The notes under the pieces are model-generated. The model worked only from the letters and a program-made list of their open reading frames with translations, did not search any database and was not told the origin of the DNA. The translations under genes were made by a program, and so were the position numbers. From contig JAZARR010000197.1 of NCBI GenBank assembly GCA_037389465.1, forward strand, positions 3,954,501 through 4,018,500: a DNA stretch of 64,000 nt, written 5' to 3'. Below, piece by piece: positions 24,729 to 36,802 of the stretch. The stretch's first letter is position 1, and every line of letters begins with the position of its first letter. This DNA comes from Baylisascaris procyonis (lineage: Eukaryota; Nematoda; Chromadorea; Rhabditida; Ascarididae).

Positions 24729-24953
24729 TCATTTCATCAACTAGCTCCTCCATTGCTAAAAAATAATGAACCCACAAAATAATGCCTTGATATTTATAAA
24801 TGAGTAATGCACAATGCACGTCTAAATTATGTGTAAATGATACTCTAGACGTAAGAGCGGTCAAGTATACATCATACTATACTTCACCACTCTTGCAAGA
24901 TGCCCAGAAAAAGTACTGAAAAACAGATTAAAAGTTTTGGAAATTTTGGGCGC
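24729..24953. repeat. Copy of the gene B exon edge and flank (partner 19364-19590)
   Basis: The sequence matches 19364-19590, including the first about 17 bases of the exon that ends at 19381 and its acceptor region, then breaks off. The exon body is missing, so the copy cannot be used as an exon. Confidence 0.85.
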
Positions 24954-26848
24954 AATATTAATGCGAAAAGCGATATGAATTATTCATCAAAATATCTATT
25001 AAAGGAGACTATGTATCAAAATAATTGTCAAATAATATATTTCTATGAAAATGATTTCATGAAGAGAAAACAATGAAAAAATTGCTGTCATAAATAATAA
25101 AAATAGAGGAAAACTGCTATTACTGTATTAGAGACTACGATAGATCTGATTTGTTTCGAATACGATAATACGAAATGAAATCTGCTTTGAAAACAAAGGA
25201 AGATTGAACTTAATGAAGAGTACACAATCAAGTCCATTGAGGGAAGAACATAAAAGAGGATACTGAGACCTCTTTCCCCCCTCCCTCCCTTCCCCTCTCA
25301 AGATTAGACAAAACAATATGAGTCGATGATAAGTGAATTATGATATCAAATATAAGCACACCATTCATTAAACTAACAAATATCCTTACAACAGGATAAC
25401 ATACTAAGCGCACATTCATTCACACCTATATGCACTTAATGATTCGGAGATAAGTATGCATGCATATGTATATAGATGAACTATATAGAGAACCGCGACA
25501 AATCGAGGAAATCGAGTAGCAAACCAGAAAATAGTAAAATAATTTGAAGCAGTTTGAAAAGCAAAGCAAAAGCAAAATCGTTTGAGCGCCTCAAACGAAA
25601 AGCAAAGGAAAATCACCTTTGAAGTGCGCCTAAAATGCAACACTTCAGGTTATTATTAGATTATAAGCTCACCGTACATCATCTTTCTTATACTTAATCA
25701 TCCCATTTAAGGGGGAGAGAAGCGCGGCTTTGCCAGCATAAAACAACTCAAACAAACACACTGAGATTTTTTTCACCAAAATGGTACACTGTGACAAGGT
25801 GAATGAATCGTTATTATTATCAGATGAAGCGATATTTTGAATTCTGCAGAAAATATATCTCAAAACTATATAAGAATAAGTGAATATAACTTCATCTATT
25901 CGAAAATGAGAGTTCAATCTGAAAGACTAACGAATCAGTGCAAAAAACAGCGACGAACTATTGATAATTCGATGCGCTGCAATTGATCAATGAAGTTTTC
26001 AAGTGAATGCGAACATTTGACACCATGATTAAACGTTTCACATTAGATTCCATAAACGTTATCCATCAAAGTTTGAAACTTTTTTTATAAAATAACGCCT
26101 TCACTAATGCAGCAGTAAGAACGATATTCATCGTTATATTATTGAACTGATGAGTAATTAATATCAAAAGAATAATAAAAAAAGATGTGAAAATAAACCA
26201 GATCAGATCATCATAAGAAGTGATGACCCGATGAGAAACAGAGCTCCACAAAAAGGAGATCGGTAATATAACAAAATCGCAAGAAATTGATTCAATTCAA
26301 CTTAAAGAATCTATTCGCAATAAGATATATTTATAAACAACGTCCACTATTAGCAAACAATACAAAGAAAAGCGGGCAGTTCACATACACACACCATAGG
26401 AAGGCAATTCACGCACTTTGACACATCATTTCATCGAAGTAATTAACTTATATTAACTATTTGCGATGCATAAATACGCAGAAACTTGAATAAATACGTA
26501 AAAATTGAAATTTATTAAACAGAGAAAAACCTATACGGAACGACTTATTCTTCCTTTCGACATGCACGAGTGATTATGAACGCATAGTAACGTTTATGCG
26601 TCCTCAAAGCTAGAACTGTGATACGGATCTCAATTCAGAGGACGTTCATTCCAAACAAATCTGTGGGAGGACCTTCAGTCACGGAATGAAGATCTCGAAT
26701 CCAAACGGATCTATGAAAGGATGTTCAGTCAGGAAAAGAAGACCTTCAATTATGATCACTCAGCACCTTTTTAAGAGATAGACTAGATTAGAAATGCATA
26801 TCAATAGTAGAAACTGAGATAATCTATAAAATATAATAAGAAACATAC
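24954..26848. other. AT-rich, no gene recognised; about 48-bp direct repeat at 26645-26740
   Basis: No convincing exon is seen. Around 26645-26740 a segment beginning 'ttccaaacaaatctgtggga' is repeated once with substitutions about 48 bp further on. The remaining frames are short and low in complexity. Confidence 0.4.
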
Positions 26849-27417
26849 CGAAGAGGAAGCAGCGGAGGGCGGTTGCGAGAAGGTCTTAGTTTTTGCTTCT
26901 TGGGGGTCGTATTCGCCACTTTAGCCGATTGCTGGCCTTCCGGCACAGCGCCCGATGGTACATTGTGCTGTGTCACCTGAAACCAAAATTATACAATCAA
27001 CGAACAATTTAATTCGACATATAACGCGCCTTCTATTTAACATAAATTTCATCTTTTTATGTAACACAATCACTTTCTTCCAATAATTAGTGCGATTTTC
27101 AGTAATAAGTGAACTTTTTCTTCCAAAATACATAAAAAATGGCTGGAATTTGGTCTTATTCATGAACGGTTCGAAATTATCCATCCAATCGGTCCGCAGA
27201 GATACTTTACAGTGTCAACACTATGTTGAAAAATTGATAGCCCAAAAAGCAACAAAAATAACCTCTTTTGTTCGCTATCCGATGGGTGCTGACATCGGCC
27301 TCTGCGAATCACATTTGAAAAACGCCTCAAATCCAGTACATCAGGTCGTGCTAGTCGTTCTTGCTCTAGAAGTCCTTCTGTTTGATCACTCGCCCTCCGA
27401 AATAATTCATCAGCGCC
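26849..27417 (-). CDS. Two linked exons of an unidentified gene (possibly gene B)
   Basis: Exon 27417-27313 follows TTTGAAG and ends TCAAAT|GTGATT. Exon 26976-26849 follows GTTTCAG and ends CTTCG|GTATGT. Both joins are in phase 0, giving about 77 residues. The first is helical and charged (ELFRRASDQTEGLLEQERLA). The second is proline- and lysine-rich, with a basic cluster TPKKQKLRPSRNRP that resembles a nuclear localisation signal. The first exon could instead run on to GAG|GTTATT (near 27259), but that donor does not match the phase of the second exon. I recognise no domain. The strand and spacing suggest it belongs to the same gene as the exons at 19.2-19.9 and 29-33 kb; this is not proven. 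Confidence 0.45.
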
Positions 27418-29097
27418 CTTCAAACAGCAAAGATTGTCTGTGAAAAAATTGAGAAGAAATGAACGATCCTAAAACTCAAAAGAAGCAAATAATACAGATG
27501 GAATATACCATATAGGCCACAAATATGATCTGTACCGGAATACCACAATAAAAATCAGTTGTCCTGCAGAATAGAACAAGGGAAGAGCAAATAATTCATA
27601 CCGAAAAGTACCAAAAATTACACTAAAAACAACCGGTCAGTTAATTTTGATGAACTCCTCAAATGAAATGTTTATTAAAAATTTTTCCAAATTGAATTGA
27701 GGAATGCAAAAAAATATTTTATAAAAGTGACTCACGGTACGACGAATATCGATCGGTTCTCCGTAAGTGCCCTAAGTACTCATCTAATCAGAAAGGATAC
27801 AGTAATACATTGCAAGCGCAATGTAACAATTCATTACTTGTACTGGTTTAGGCAATTTGTATAAAATCTTCGATCAGCACCTGGGCTAGACAAGTAGCGA
27901 AATAGAAACGAAAATATTCTCGAATTCTAATGTGCCAAACGTCATCGTAAAAGTTCTAGCTGTTAGCCAAAGCAGCTTCGAGAACCTTGGATCACTCGGT
28001 TATGGGTCTAAGATACTAAAAACTCGCACCAACATCCGCTGGATCGTCTTTGACGGCCGAAACGGCCCCCAACAGCAGTCTCACGACATTCGACTAAAAG
28101 AAGATCGCCACCTGCCCTTCTGTTGATATCAACTGCCACCAAAAATTCATTAAGAATTCACAGCTGTGTGCCACGAATAGTGAAAATTGATGAGCTCTAA
28201 TCGGCTCAACTCAACCATAATAACGAAGAACCACGTTCTATGTGCTCCGAGAAACAAAAATATTTCAGCATGTCTCGCAAAACTGCCGATCCCTTCCAAC
28301 AATATACCTAATGAATGATATAAATCCCAGCTTCCGACACAAAAACTTTTCTAAAAACGTTCCTAATAGTTTCAAAGATTTCCCTGTCGTTACGCCCGAC
28401 AAGTTTCATGACGGTTACATCAACCACAACCACTAACGTTTTAAAGGACATCAAAAAGGGGAAAAAAGAAATGAAAAATCAACCTGCGTCACCGGCCCTA
28501 CCATAAAATTTCTGCCCATTTTTTCCCTTTTACCTCGGAATCTTCTGATTCAATTCGTTCATCACGAAAGTTTTGTTAATAACGACCTAAAAAGCACTGA
28601 ATAGACATCATCTGCACGGTGCAACAACTACGTATCTCAATGATGCGACTTCAGGTACAATCGACCACTAAGTTTCCCTTCCCCATTTCAATGCAACAAA
28701 AGTACCAAAAATACCTCTCTCTGCGGTCAGTCCTTCTTCATACTTATTCCCCCTTCGCTTCTACAATTATCACAAGTGGCGAGCACTGATTCTTTGCAAG
28801 TCCAGATTTGCTCAAATCCAGCTAACTGTAAACAATACTTGCCCGTTTTGTGCCGGGTTACCTACTACAGGGAAATACTTTTTGAAGGCATATCAGTTAC
28901 ACGTATTAGATGTATGAATTAGAAGTGTTAGAAGGAGTATCAATTACACGTCCGATGCACTGGTGAATTCCTTCTTTCTACAGGCAAAGCCTGCGAAGGT
29001 GACTGTTAGAATGTTATAAAACACATGTTAGCGTTCATTAAAAAAATTTACTATACGAAGGCGATGAAAACACAACAGCCGCCACATTACTGATCAC
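27418..29097. other. Mostly non-coding; weak exon-like patch near 27990-28060 (-)
   Basis: On the minus strand a TTCTTTTAG acceptor is followed by about 70 bp open in two frames (one reads SNVVRLLLGAVSAVKDDPAD, the other IECRETAVGG). The donor is unclear, so no exon is called. Nothing else is recognisable in this stretch. Confidence 0.25.
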
Positions 29098-29213
29098 TTG
29101 CAGCGTTCCCAAAGGTCGTTGAACGTCCATTACTTGGATCGATCGTTCCAATAAATTTTTCTTCATTGAACAACCTTATAAACGTCTCGCGTTGCGCCAC
29201 TGTCAATACGCAC
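29098..29213 (-). CDS. Exon of an unidentified gene (possibly gene B)
   Basis: The segment follows the acceptor ATTTGCAG, starts in phase 2 and ends GCTGCAA|GTGATC in phase 1. It encodes CVLTVAQRETFIRLFNEEKF and then a polar tail, a plausible amphipathic helix. No family is recognised. It sits between the exons at 30.8 and 27.4 kb on the same strand. Confidence 0.4.
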
Positions 29214-29454
29214 CTGCAAATCGGGATATCATTTTTATCATCCTTGCCTTTGTGCTCGCTAGGGAAAGCTTCTGTGTGACACTTTGTCAATAAAACTTAT
29301 ATTACAACAGCGGAAAATGTGGCAAAGTTCATCTGTTTATACTTTTTCCTTATCTGATTCATCGCGCTGTCTAATTTTATTTTTTATCACTTTCGAAAGA
29401 TACCGTATAGAAATTTTCTTTGCAAGAACAAAACTAATACAGCACTTTTGGTTT

Positions 29455-30405
29455 TGCACTATGCACTAAAATAAGGTTTTCTTGCAATAAAATAAGGTTT
29501 TTATGCACTAAAATAACTTTTTTATACACTAAAATAAGGTTTTTATGCACTAAAATAAGATTTTTAAGCACTAAAATAAAGCCCTTATGCACTAAAATAA
29601 GTGCACTAAAATAAGGTTTTTATGCACTAAAATAAGATTTTTAAGCACTAAAATAAGGCCCTTATGCACTAAAATAAGTGCATTAAAATAAGCTTTTTGT
29701 GCACTAAAGTAAGCTTTTTATGCACTAAAATAAGGTTTTTATGCACTAAAATAAGGCCCTTGTGCACTAAAATAAGTGCACTAAAATAAGGTTTTTAGGC
29801 ACTAAAATAAGGCCCTTATGCACTAAAATAAGTGCATTAAAATAAGCTTTTTGTGCACTAAAGTAAGCTTTTTATGCACTAAAATAAGGTTTTTATGCAC
29901 TAAAATAAGGCCCTTGTGCACTAAAATAAGTGCACTAAAATAAGGTTTTTAGGCACTAAAATAAGGCCCTTATGCACTAAAATAAGTGCATTAAAATAAG
30001 CTTTTTGTGCACTAAAGTAAGGTTTTTATGCACTAAAATAAGGTTTTTATGCACTAAAATAAGGCCCTTATGCACTAAAATAAGTGCATTAAAATAAGGT
30101 TTTTGTGCACTAGAGTAAGGTTTTTATACACTAAAATAAGGTTTTTATGCACTAAAATAAGGCCCTTATGCAATAAAATAAGTGCACTAAAATAAGGTTT
30201 TTTACGCACTAAAATAAGGCCCTTATGCACTAAAATAGGGTTTTATTGCACTAAAATAAGGTTTTTATGCACTAAAAGTAAGGTTTTTATGCACTAAAAT
30301 AAGGTTTTTATGCACTAGAATAAGATTTTTATGCACTAAAATAAGGTTTTTATGCACTAGAATAAGATTTTTATGCACTAAAATAAGGTTTTTATGCACT
30401 AAAAC
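29455..30405. repeat. Long 21-bp repeat array with a 154-bp higher-order unit
   Basis: This is the same family as 20630-20880, with units around 'ttatgcactaaaataaggtt'. Variant units ('aaggccctta', 'aagtgcatta', 'aagctttttgtgc') recur in fixed order. The marker 'gtgcattaaaa' is at about 29680, 29834 and 29988, exactly 154 bp apart, then at 30086. Part of the array therefore grew by duplicating blocks of several units. It ends next to the exon copy at 30473. Confidence 0.94.
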
Positions 30406-30472
30406 AAGCGTGCCCTTCCCCCTTATTCCGCTTCACTTGTGTCACTGATCTAAACGTACGAAGATTTCATAC

Positions 30473-30604
30473 CCGAATCAGTCGTTGTCAGTCGATGACG
30501 ATGATTGCATCGGGGGTACAATACGTGGGCGTCGAACCGCTGTTCCGCATTTTCGGGATTAACTACAGTGTCCTGGTCGGATAACCCTCGCGTCACTACC
30601 TTTT
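30473..30604 (-). CDS. Diverged copy of the gene B exon at 19741-19884, still open
   Basis: The copy keeps the acceptor (ATTTTTGCAG-like) and a donor (TCGG|GTATGA), and both boundaries keep phase 1. It encodes VVTRGLSDQDTVVNPENA and so matches the 19.7-kb exon at the start. Indels then shift the frame, so the rest reads differently (for example LYPRCNHRHRL). The net length change is 12 bp and no stop arises. The duplicated block extends through the adjoining intron to about 30778 (20057 in the partner). It may be a true alternative exon or a pseudo-exon. Confidence 0.45.
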
Positions 30605-30808
30605 CTGCAAATATATCTGAATTACTGAAATGTGGAGACATTAGAAGTGGGAAACAGAAAAGAAATAGTTGGGAATAATTTTGAGTTACGCGTCTATAAA
30701 AGAAAAGACTGAGCTTAGATGTGCTGTGCATAAGGTCGTTAAACAGGCAGTCGGAGTGTGGAATGGATTTAGAATCCAATGAGATAATCGGAAATTCACT
30801 ATGAGTAC

Positions 30809-30896
30809 CTGATTTGGATCCAGTCGATGCCATTTGATGCAATCCAATGTCACCTCGTGTCGATCAACTGAAGCATCCCTCCAACCATAGAAATAT
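30809..30896 (-). CDS. Exon of an unidentified gene (possibly gene B)
   Basis: The acceptor is GTTTTGCAG and the donor AATCAG|GTACTC; the exon runs from phase 2 to phase 0. It encodes 29 residues including YFYGWRDASVDRHEVTLDC and IKWHRLDPNQ, aromatic-rich and unlikely as chance. The next downstream segment (30604) starts in phase 1, so a small exon is missing or the two are not joined. No family is recognised. Confidence 0.45.
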
Positions 30897-32087
30897 CTGC
30901 AAAACAACCATCTTTACGACTTATGCTAATGCCTCGTTCAGATTTATCAATTTTGCTGCTATATAATATAGTATAGAGAAGTCACTATGCGCATTGTTAC
31001 ACTTAAAGAATTAAACTAAAATTAAATGAATAACACAATTGCTCCCTTTGACAATAGTTAGTCAACTCAAATCCACATAGGAGCAACCTCCCTACCCCTA
31101 CTCTCTCGACCTTAACTGAAATGCGAAACCTTACAAACTTTCAGGGCTTTAACGTTGGTTCCAACGAAGCGAGAACTTAATGAATAATGAAAAATAGGAA
31201 GTCCTGGTAGTAAATATAGAGTCTATAAACATTAGAACAAATCTTAAAATAAATCGTCCAAACTGTGAAATCTCGAGCGCTTCGATTCGGGAAAATTTTG
31301 TAAGAAAAACTAAAGTCAATAAATTTCACGAAAAATCCTAATCAAAAAATAATTTCATTCAATGACTAAATAATTGGACGTTCATTTTAAAAAATTCATA
31401 AAAAAGTTGATATTACCGATGCGTGGATTGCATCATTTACGACAACAGAGCTTCTTTTTCACCTCTTTCAAATCATTACCGATTCTCTCACAAATATGTT
31501 TACGATGCTTTCAACCCATTTCGTCTTAAATCAATGCACAAAACGCTCAACGGCGATATCTTATAACAATGTGGTAGTGCTAACTTAGATCACAAATTTT
31601 TCTATCCGCAAAAGGCATCGTAAACAATCGTCCCGTCCTCTTTTCAGCCAAACATACTGTATCTTCCTGATGCAAGATTCGGATACCAATATTTCTCAAG
31701 TTTCAAGATCAATAAAATGATACTATCACGTATTAGATATAACAGAGTCCTTTTACTTAGACATATCAATAGCCGTTTAGGAAAAGATGCCCTCTAAAAG
31801 TCAGTCGAGAGGATATTCTCATGTGCTTCATAGCAGAAATGCTCTCTGTGTTCCTTTAGATATGGAAGGCAGCTCATGATGGAACTATCACGCGACCGAT
31901 CTAACTGATATCCCGATAGCAATTAACTATCAGCACTGGTTCTGGAAAAGCCAAGCCAGGGATTACATGGATGCAAGCTTCCCATCGCTACTGGTATGCC
32001 GATAAATCGATTGTAGGGCCCTCGAAAGTGGCATCTTCCCTCCCTCACCCCAATCCTACCTTAAGAAACGTAAGCACAATTAGATAC
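30897..32087. other. AT-rich, no gene recognised (probable intron)
   Basis: The stretch lies between exon-like segments on the minus strand. I see no in-phase exon with good splice sites on either strand. Confidence 0.4.
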
Positions 32088-32405
32088 CTGAGAACGATAT
32101 TTTCGCCACTGTGGTCCTTTATGCGATCTCCATTCGATTTCATGTGCGTCGACGAGATCATTGACAAGCTCCTTGCTCGACACGAGATGATCGGAATACC
32201 TTGCTGATTGCTGACATTCTGACCAACGACGAGTTCGCCAGTTGGTGGGATTCTTGTCGAGACGCTCGCCAACCATGACGAACAATTAGTCGTGTTCTTG
32301 CTACGAATTCGTATGGCCCACGGTTCGTTCACATCGCTATTAGACACGTGCGCTGTTTGACGGCCATTCTACAATTATAGGCGGTTGATCAGCCGGTTTA
32401 GTCAC
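32088..32405 (-). CDS. Two linked exons of an unidentified gene (possibly gene B)
   Basis: Exon 32405-32348 follows ACTACAG in phase 0, encodes VTKPADQPPIIVEWPSNSA and ends GCAC|GTGTCT in phase 1. Exon 32218-32088 follows TTGGTCAG in phase 1 and ends TCTCAG|GTATCT in phase 0. It encodes SARYSDHLVSSKELVNDLVD and then HEIEWRSHKGPQWRKYRSQ. The phases match, and the first exon also joins in phase 0 to 32892-33080. A second frame over 32090-32340 is also open, so the boundary between the two exons is the weakest part. The family is not recognised. Confidence 0.45.
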
Positions 32406-32891
32406 CTGTAGTACGTCATCAGAACGCAATACCTTATTAAAAAGTGAAAAAAAACAACGATGAATCAATACTGATAAATTGAATTGCAGACTTTCTTTGC
32501 TTAAGCTTTCGGCTACACTCGAGATGAAGAAAAGCGACTGCGCTTCAACTGAATGGATACCTCAAATGTATGCCAAATATCAACGATCAACAACCTCATC
32601 CGCTACAGAGTACTTATTCCCTGGAAACACGAGGAAGTGAACTAGTATAGGGGAGAAACATATGACGTCTTATCTCTAAGACTTCCTAGTGGTACGAATA
32701 GTCATCAAAGAAAAAAGAAAATATCACAGCTAGGCCCACAAATGAGAAAAAAGTCTCGATAACTGAAACTGGCTTGCACAGTAAGTTATAAACTTTGGTT
32801 AGAAAAACCCACAAACTGAACCGTAGTTCTATTTCACACAAGATGAGGATCTATCATACCCTTTCCATCCCGAAACGCAGTCAGTGCTAAC

Positions 32892-33080
32892 CTCAAGTGG
32901 TGACCGGTCAAAGTCAGCTTTAACAGTCCGCAAAACGCGAACTGTCGCTGTCTGCCGATGACGGCCATCGTTCGCGCCCTGTAGAACGACGCTTCCTTCG
33001 CCAACACTTCTCGCTCTCACCATTCCGAACTCGTCCAGTAGTGGGGAGTCTTCGCTCAACTCGGTGATATCTGAAGCAGC
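32892..33080 (-). CDS. Exon of an unidentified gene, possibly with a BIG2-like strand pattern
   Basis: The exon has 63 codons from phase 0 to phase 0, with acceptor TTTTATTGAAG and donor CTTGAG|GTTAGC. The stretch LLDEFGMVRARSVGEGSVVL resembles the 'G-[VM]-V-x-A-x-x-x-G-x-[GA]-x-V' pattern of bacterial-Ig-like (BIG2) repeats, as in nuclear-pore gp210. One short motif is not enough to assign it. The frame stays open upstream to an ATG near 33155, so this could also be a first exon. It joins in phase to the exon at 32405. Confidence 0.5.
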
Positions 33081-34019
33081 CTTCAATAAAAAAGATTTAG
33101 TGCTCAAGAAGTATAAAAAACAAAACGAATGGGCCATTAGTGGTCCGCTCATCGCAAGATCTCCCCCACTCCATCGCACATCACTCCACAAGAACAACAC
33201 TGAGCACTGCTGCAGAAGGCAGTGCTTATATACGCGTGCCTATTGCCATTTTGGTGCCAATATAACGTTTTGCATCACAGTGAAGATACGCGGTGTGATC
33301 ACTTCACGCGAGCAATCGTTCGCGCTCAGTGATACTCAAGTAAGCGCAGTAGAAATAACAAAGTAACAACAACGATACTCCGATACACTAAAAATTGAAG
33401 AGAAGTGAGGTTAGTACCACAAAACGTCATAAAACAATCAAATACCGTGTCTTTCCATTTATAACCTCCTTTCTTCGAATACAGGTTTATATGGGAAAAC
33501 TAAGAGTACAAAATTCTCTGTCAAATATAGACTTTCACCTTAAATCAATATGCACTTCTATCAGACAGGGTAACAGCCAACCTCCTCTTGATATTTTCTC
33601 TACAGCCAATCTCCGTTTTGATATATATCAGCCCATGGCGTGAATGCCATAACCCCAGGGCTAATAAGTAAAGAACACGGTAACCTGACATTGCGTCAAT
33701 CAATGCCTATAAATATTAGCACACAAAGTACCGCAACGTCAAATATACGCCGATAGAGTGCGTAAACGCGGTTGCTAATAATCGTTGTGTTCGCATGCAA
33801 TGAAGTGTTTTGCTTATCATCAACACTACATGATATGGTGATATACCTGTGTAAATTATGCAATCATTTGCCCAGGTAGACGCATTACCAAGCAAAACAT
33901 ATCACACAGGTGAATCACCTTCAATAACGTGTGAATCAATTTAGAGTAAGAGAGAGAGGAGCACGGTGAGACAGATCGTTGGGACACAAAGCAAACGGTG
34001 TTCTTCACGATCACAGCAT

Positions 34020-35858
34020 GAGTCAATGGCATTTCTTTGCCACACACAACCAATATAGATTAGTTACTTCACTCGGGAGGGATCGGCAGCTTTCACGAAT
34101 ATTTCACATTTACAAAAAAAAGTCTCCACATTCCCCGTTCATGGGAAGTTCACCAGCACTTTCTGCTCATAATGGGTTTCCCAGCATTTCCCATCATAGA
34201 GTTTCCCCGCATTTTCTATTCATAGGAAGCTCTCCAACTGAATTGGAGATGCGTAGAAATTTTCCAGCAGAACACTCAAACATAAAATGCCAAACTGCAC
34301 CAAAGAGTACATATAGATGTGCATAGAGTGAGAATGAACTGATAAAATTTTATACACATATAGATGTGAATAAATATCTGATGGAAAAAGGGTCTCTGGC
34401 CGGAAATTATTTAACTGAGATTAGTGATAAATCTGCTTAATGATTGCGCTTTATGCCAAATCTACGGCCAATATATGCGGCTAAGAGCTCATCTCCGCTT
34501 TTCGGATCAAATATGAACTGATCTACGGCTGTTTCAATTATGGGAAAGCTTTTCATCGAAAGATTTCTTATATCACCTAAGAGACAATTTTTTTAGCTCT
34601 CAAATCCCTTTTTTTGTAAAATAGGGATATCATAAATCCATAATTTTATCCAACGTTTTGTGGGTGAAAAAAAGATTTTCCTCAACTCGAGGTTACTTCA
34701 AAATAACTTCACAACGCAACTTAATAGTAACAGCAGACGACCATTCAAACAATTAAATAAAACTTAAATAAAAAAGACTACTGGGAAAAATGAAGAGTGA
34801 AAGAAGGCCGGAGAGAAGTGGTGCAGAGAAGGCGCAGCAAAAAAAAATTTTTTTTTTAACAAACTGAAAAATAAAACTAAAAACTTTTAAGCGCAGAACG
34901 ACCATCAGTCAATATTACTGCAATACCGAATATACGTTTCGTCGATGAAAAATTGGAGTCTACAATCCTTCCAACATATCCTATGAGATAGAAAACTTTT
35001 TAACTGTTAGTTTTATGCAAAAAATACTTTATAATATTTGTGATAGGCACAAGAATTACCAATAATTTCGGGCAACGGAAAAGAAAGGGTATTTTTTTCC
35101 CGTTGAAAGGGTTTTTCTCATGAAAAAGGTCAAAGCAAAAAAGAAAAACCTAGAAATAACATAGATCTTCCTATTAAAGCTTCTAAATGCACTAAGGGTA
35201 AAAAGTGGATAACATCCTTGAATACTTGTATTCTTTTTCTCGACTAGCTCATGTAGTGATACGTGAACACTTCTAGCCGCTTATATACACTTCATGTCAT
35301 TCCTGTATTAATTCACAACGATATACCTCACACAACCTCCAATGATCATTCCGTATGAGAAGAAAGAAAACGGAAAAATAACCTAGAATAACCGGAATTA
35401 AGCAAGATTAACACCGAAAGCAACCTGGAATAACGGGAAATAACCTAGGTAATACCGAAAGTAATCTAGAATAACCGGAGTTAACGTAGACTTACATCGT
35501 AAACAATTTACAATGGCCAGAAGAAACAATCTAACGCATCACCACAATTAAATCATCCACGTCGTCAGGCTAGCAAACTCGGCAAGAGTTCTTTATGAGA
35601 ATGTACAAGTCTCCTGTTGAGCGCTAATACTGAGACCAATAAATGCATGAAGAAGACTACTAAATCCTCGCCTAGAGGTAATTCTCGCCGGAAGGTAATT
35701 CCCGCCGGAAGATAAGTGCCTAGAGGGGGGGGGGGTCTTCAAGTGGATGAAGGCGAACAAGAAATGAACTAAGCAAACAAAGCCAAGTTTCAGCCTCTAC
35801 AGCCCAATCGAGGCCAACGTTATACGCATAGCTTTGGAAGGTGCCCTCTAAATACACC
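34020..35858. repeat. Segment present only in copy B, with its own repeats
   Basis: The segment interrupts the A/B alignment cleanly between 'cacgatcacagcat' and 'tgacgatgacaaacgg'. It contains a degenerate repeat of about 29 bp (four copies, 34116-34230, built on 'agcattttctgttcataggg'-like units), an A9-T10 run at 34840-34860, and a diverged third copy of a module (35360-35735 matches 36160-36420 and 16240-16510). The last shows that the ancestral segment already held two such modules and that copy A deleted one, or that copy B gained it. No transposase or terminal repeat is seen. Confidence 0.75.
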
Positions 35859-36565
35859 CGTGACGATGACAAACGGCTGTCAGAACGTTACAGACATATC
35901 CCTACTTTACCATGTACCTTTCTAATGGCCAATTTAGCTAAACTGTGGCCGATTTATTACGCCATTGGTGAACAATGCTCCGGGATAACACTACAGATCA
36001 CAGGAATGGGGAACGCAGATATAACACATGTAGTACAAATCACTACAAGTTTTGAAACAATAACACCACTTCACCAAAAAAAATTGTAAACAAGAAAAAT
36101 CAGTGCAGAGAGTGAAATGTTCGAAATTTTGGTCTCCGCATAAGAAGAAGGGAAATAAGAAAATTAATTCAGAATAACCGTAAATAACCTAGATTAACAT
36201 CGAAAATAATCTAGAAGAACCAGAAGAAATAATTAACACGCAGCAACACAGCAAGACACCCACGTCGTCAGGCTACCAAACCCAGCAAGACCTCTCCATA
36301 AAAATCAGTAAGTCTCGTCTCCTGTGGAGCGCTAATACTGAGACATATAAATGCATGAAAAAGACTACTAAATCTTTGCCGGAAGGTAATCCTCGCCCGA
36401 AGGTAAGTGCCTAGAGGGAGATGACCTCGTGTGATAGTTGTTGCAAGGTCGTATTAGAAGAAAACGTCAGTTCCCTATTATCGAGACATGAATCCACGAA
36501 ATCGAATCACGATATGTAAATTTTAATTTCACGCATCTGTCAGCAATAAAATCTATCCAGCATAC

Positions 36566-36802
36566 GTGAATAAGCGCTTAGTTAAAATAAAATGGGAGGC
36601 ATTAAATACGACTGGATGCATTCTTACTGCCTTTGAATCAAATGAACACAAAGTTGGAGATGTGTTCCTTCTGAGACATAACGTAACACACATATCCTCC
36701 CTCATGATGCATCTTCCTAATGCACAGTTTAACTATACCGTAAACGATGTGTTAAACAACGATCTGATCGGAACAACATTCGTTAGAACTGCAGTCGTAT
36801 AA
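36566..36802 (+). other. 78-codon frame in copy B, broken in copy A; coding status unknown
   Basis: The frame encodes WEALNTTGCILTAFESNEHK and continues with a polar, N-glycosylation-site-rich segment to TAA. In copy A the corresponding sequence (16690-16900) has changes near 16820 that break it. A related frame lies upstream in both copies (35841-36089 and 15903-16190), and the DNA after both frames is similar, which suggests paralogous modules. There are no clear splice sites and no family that I recognise. Confidence 0.3.
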
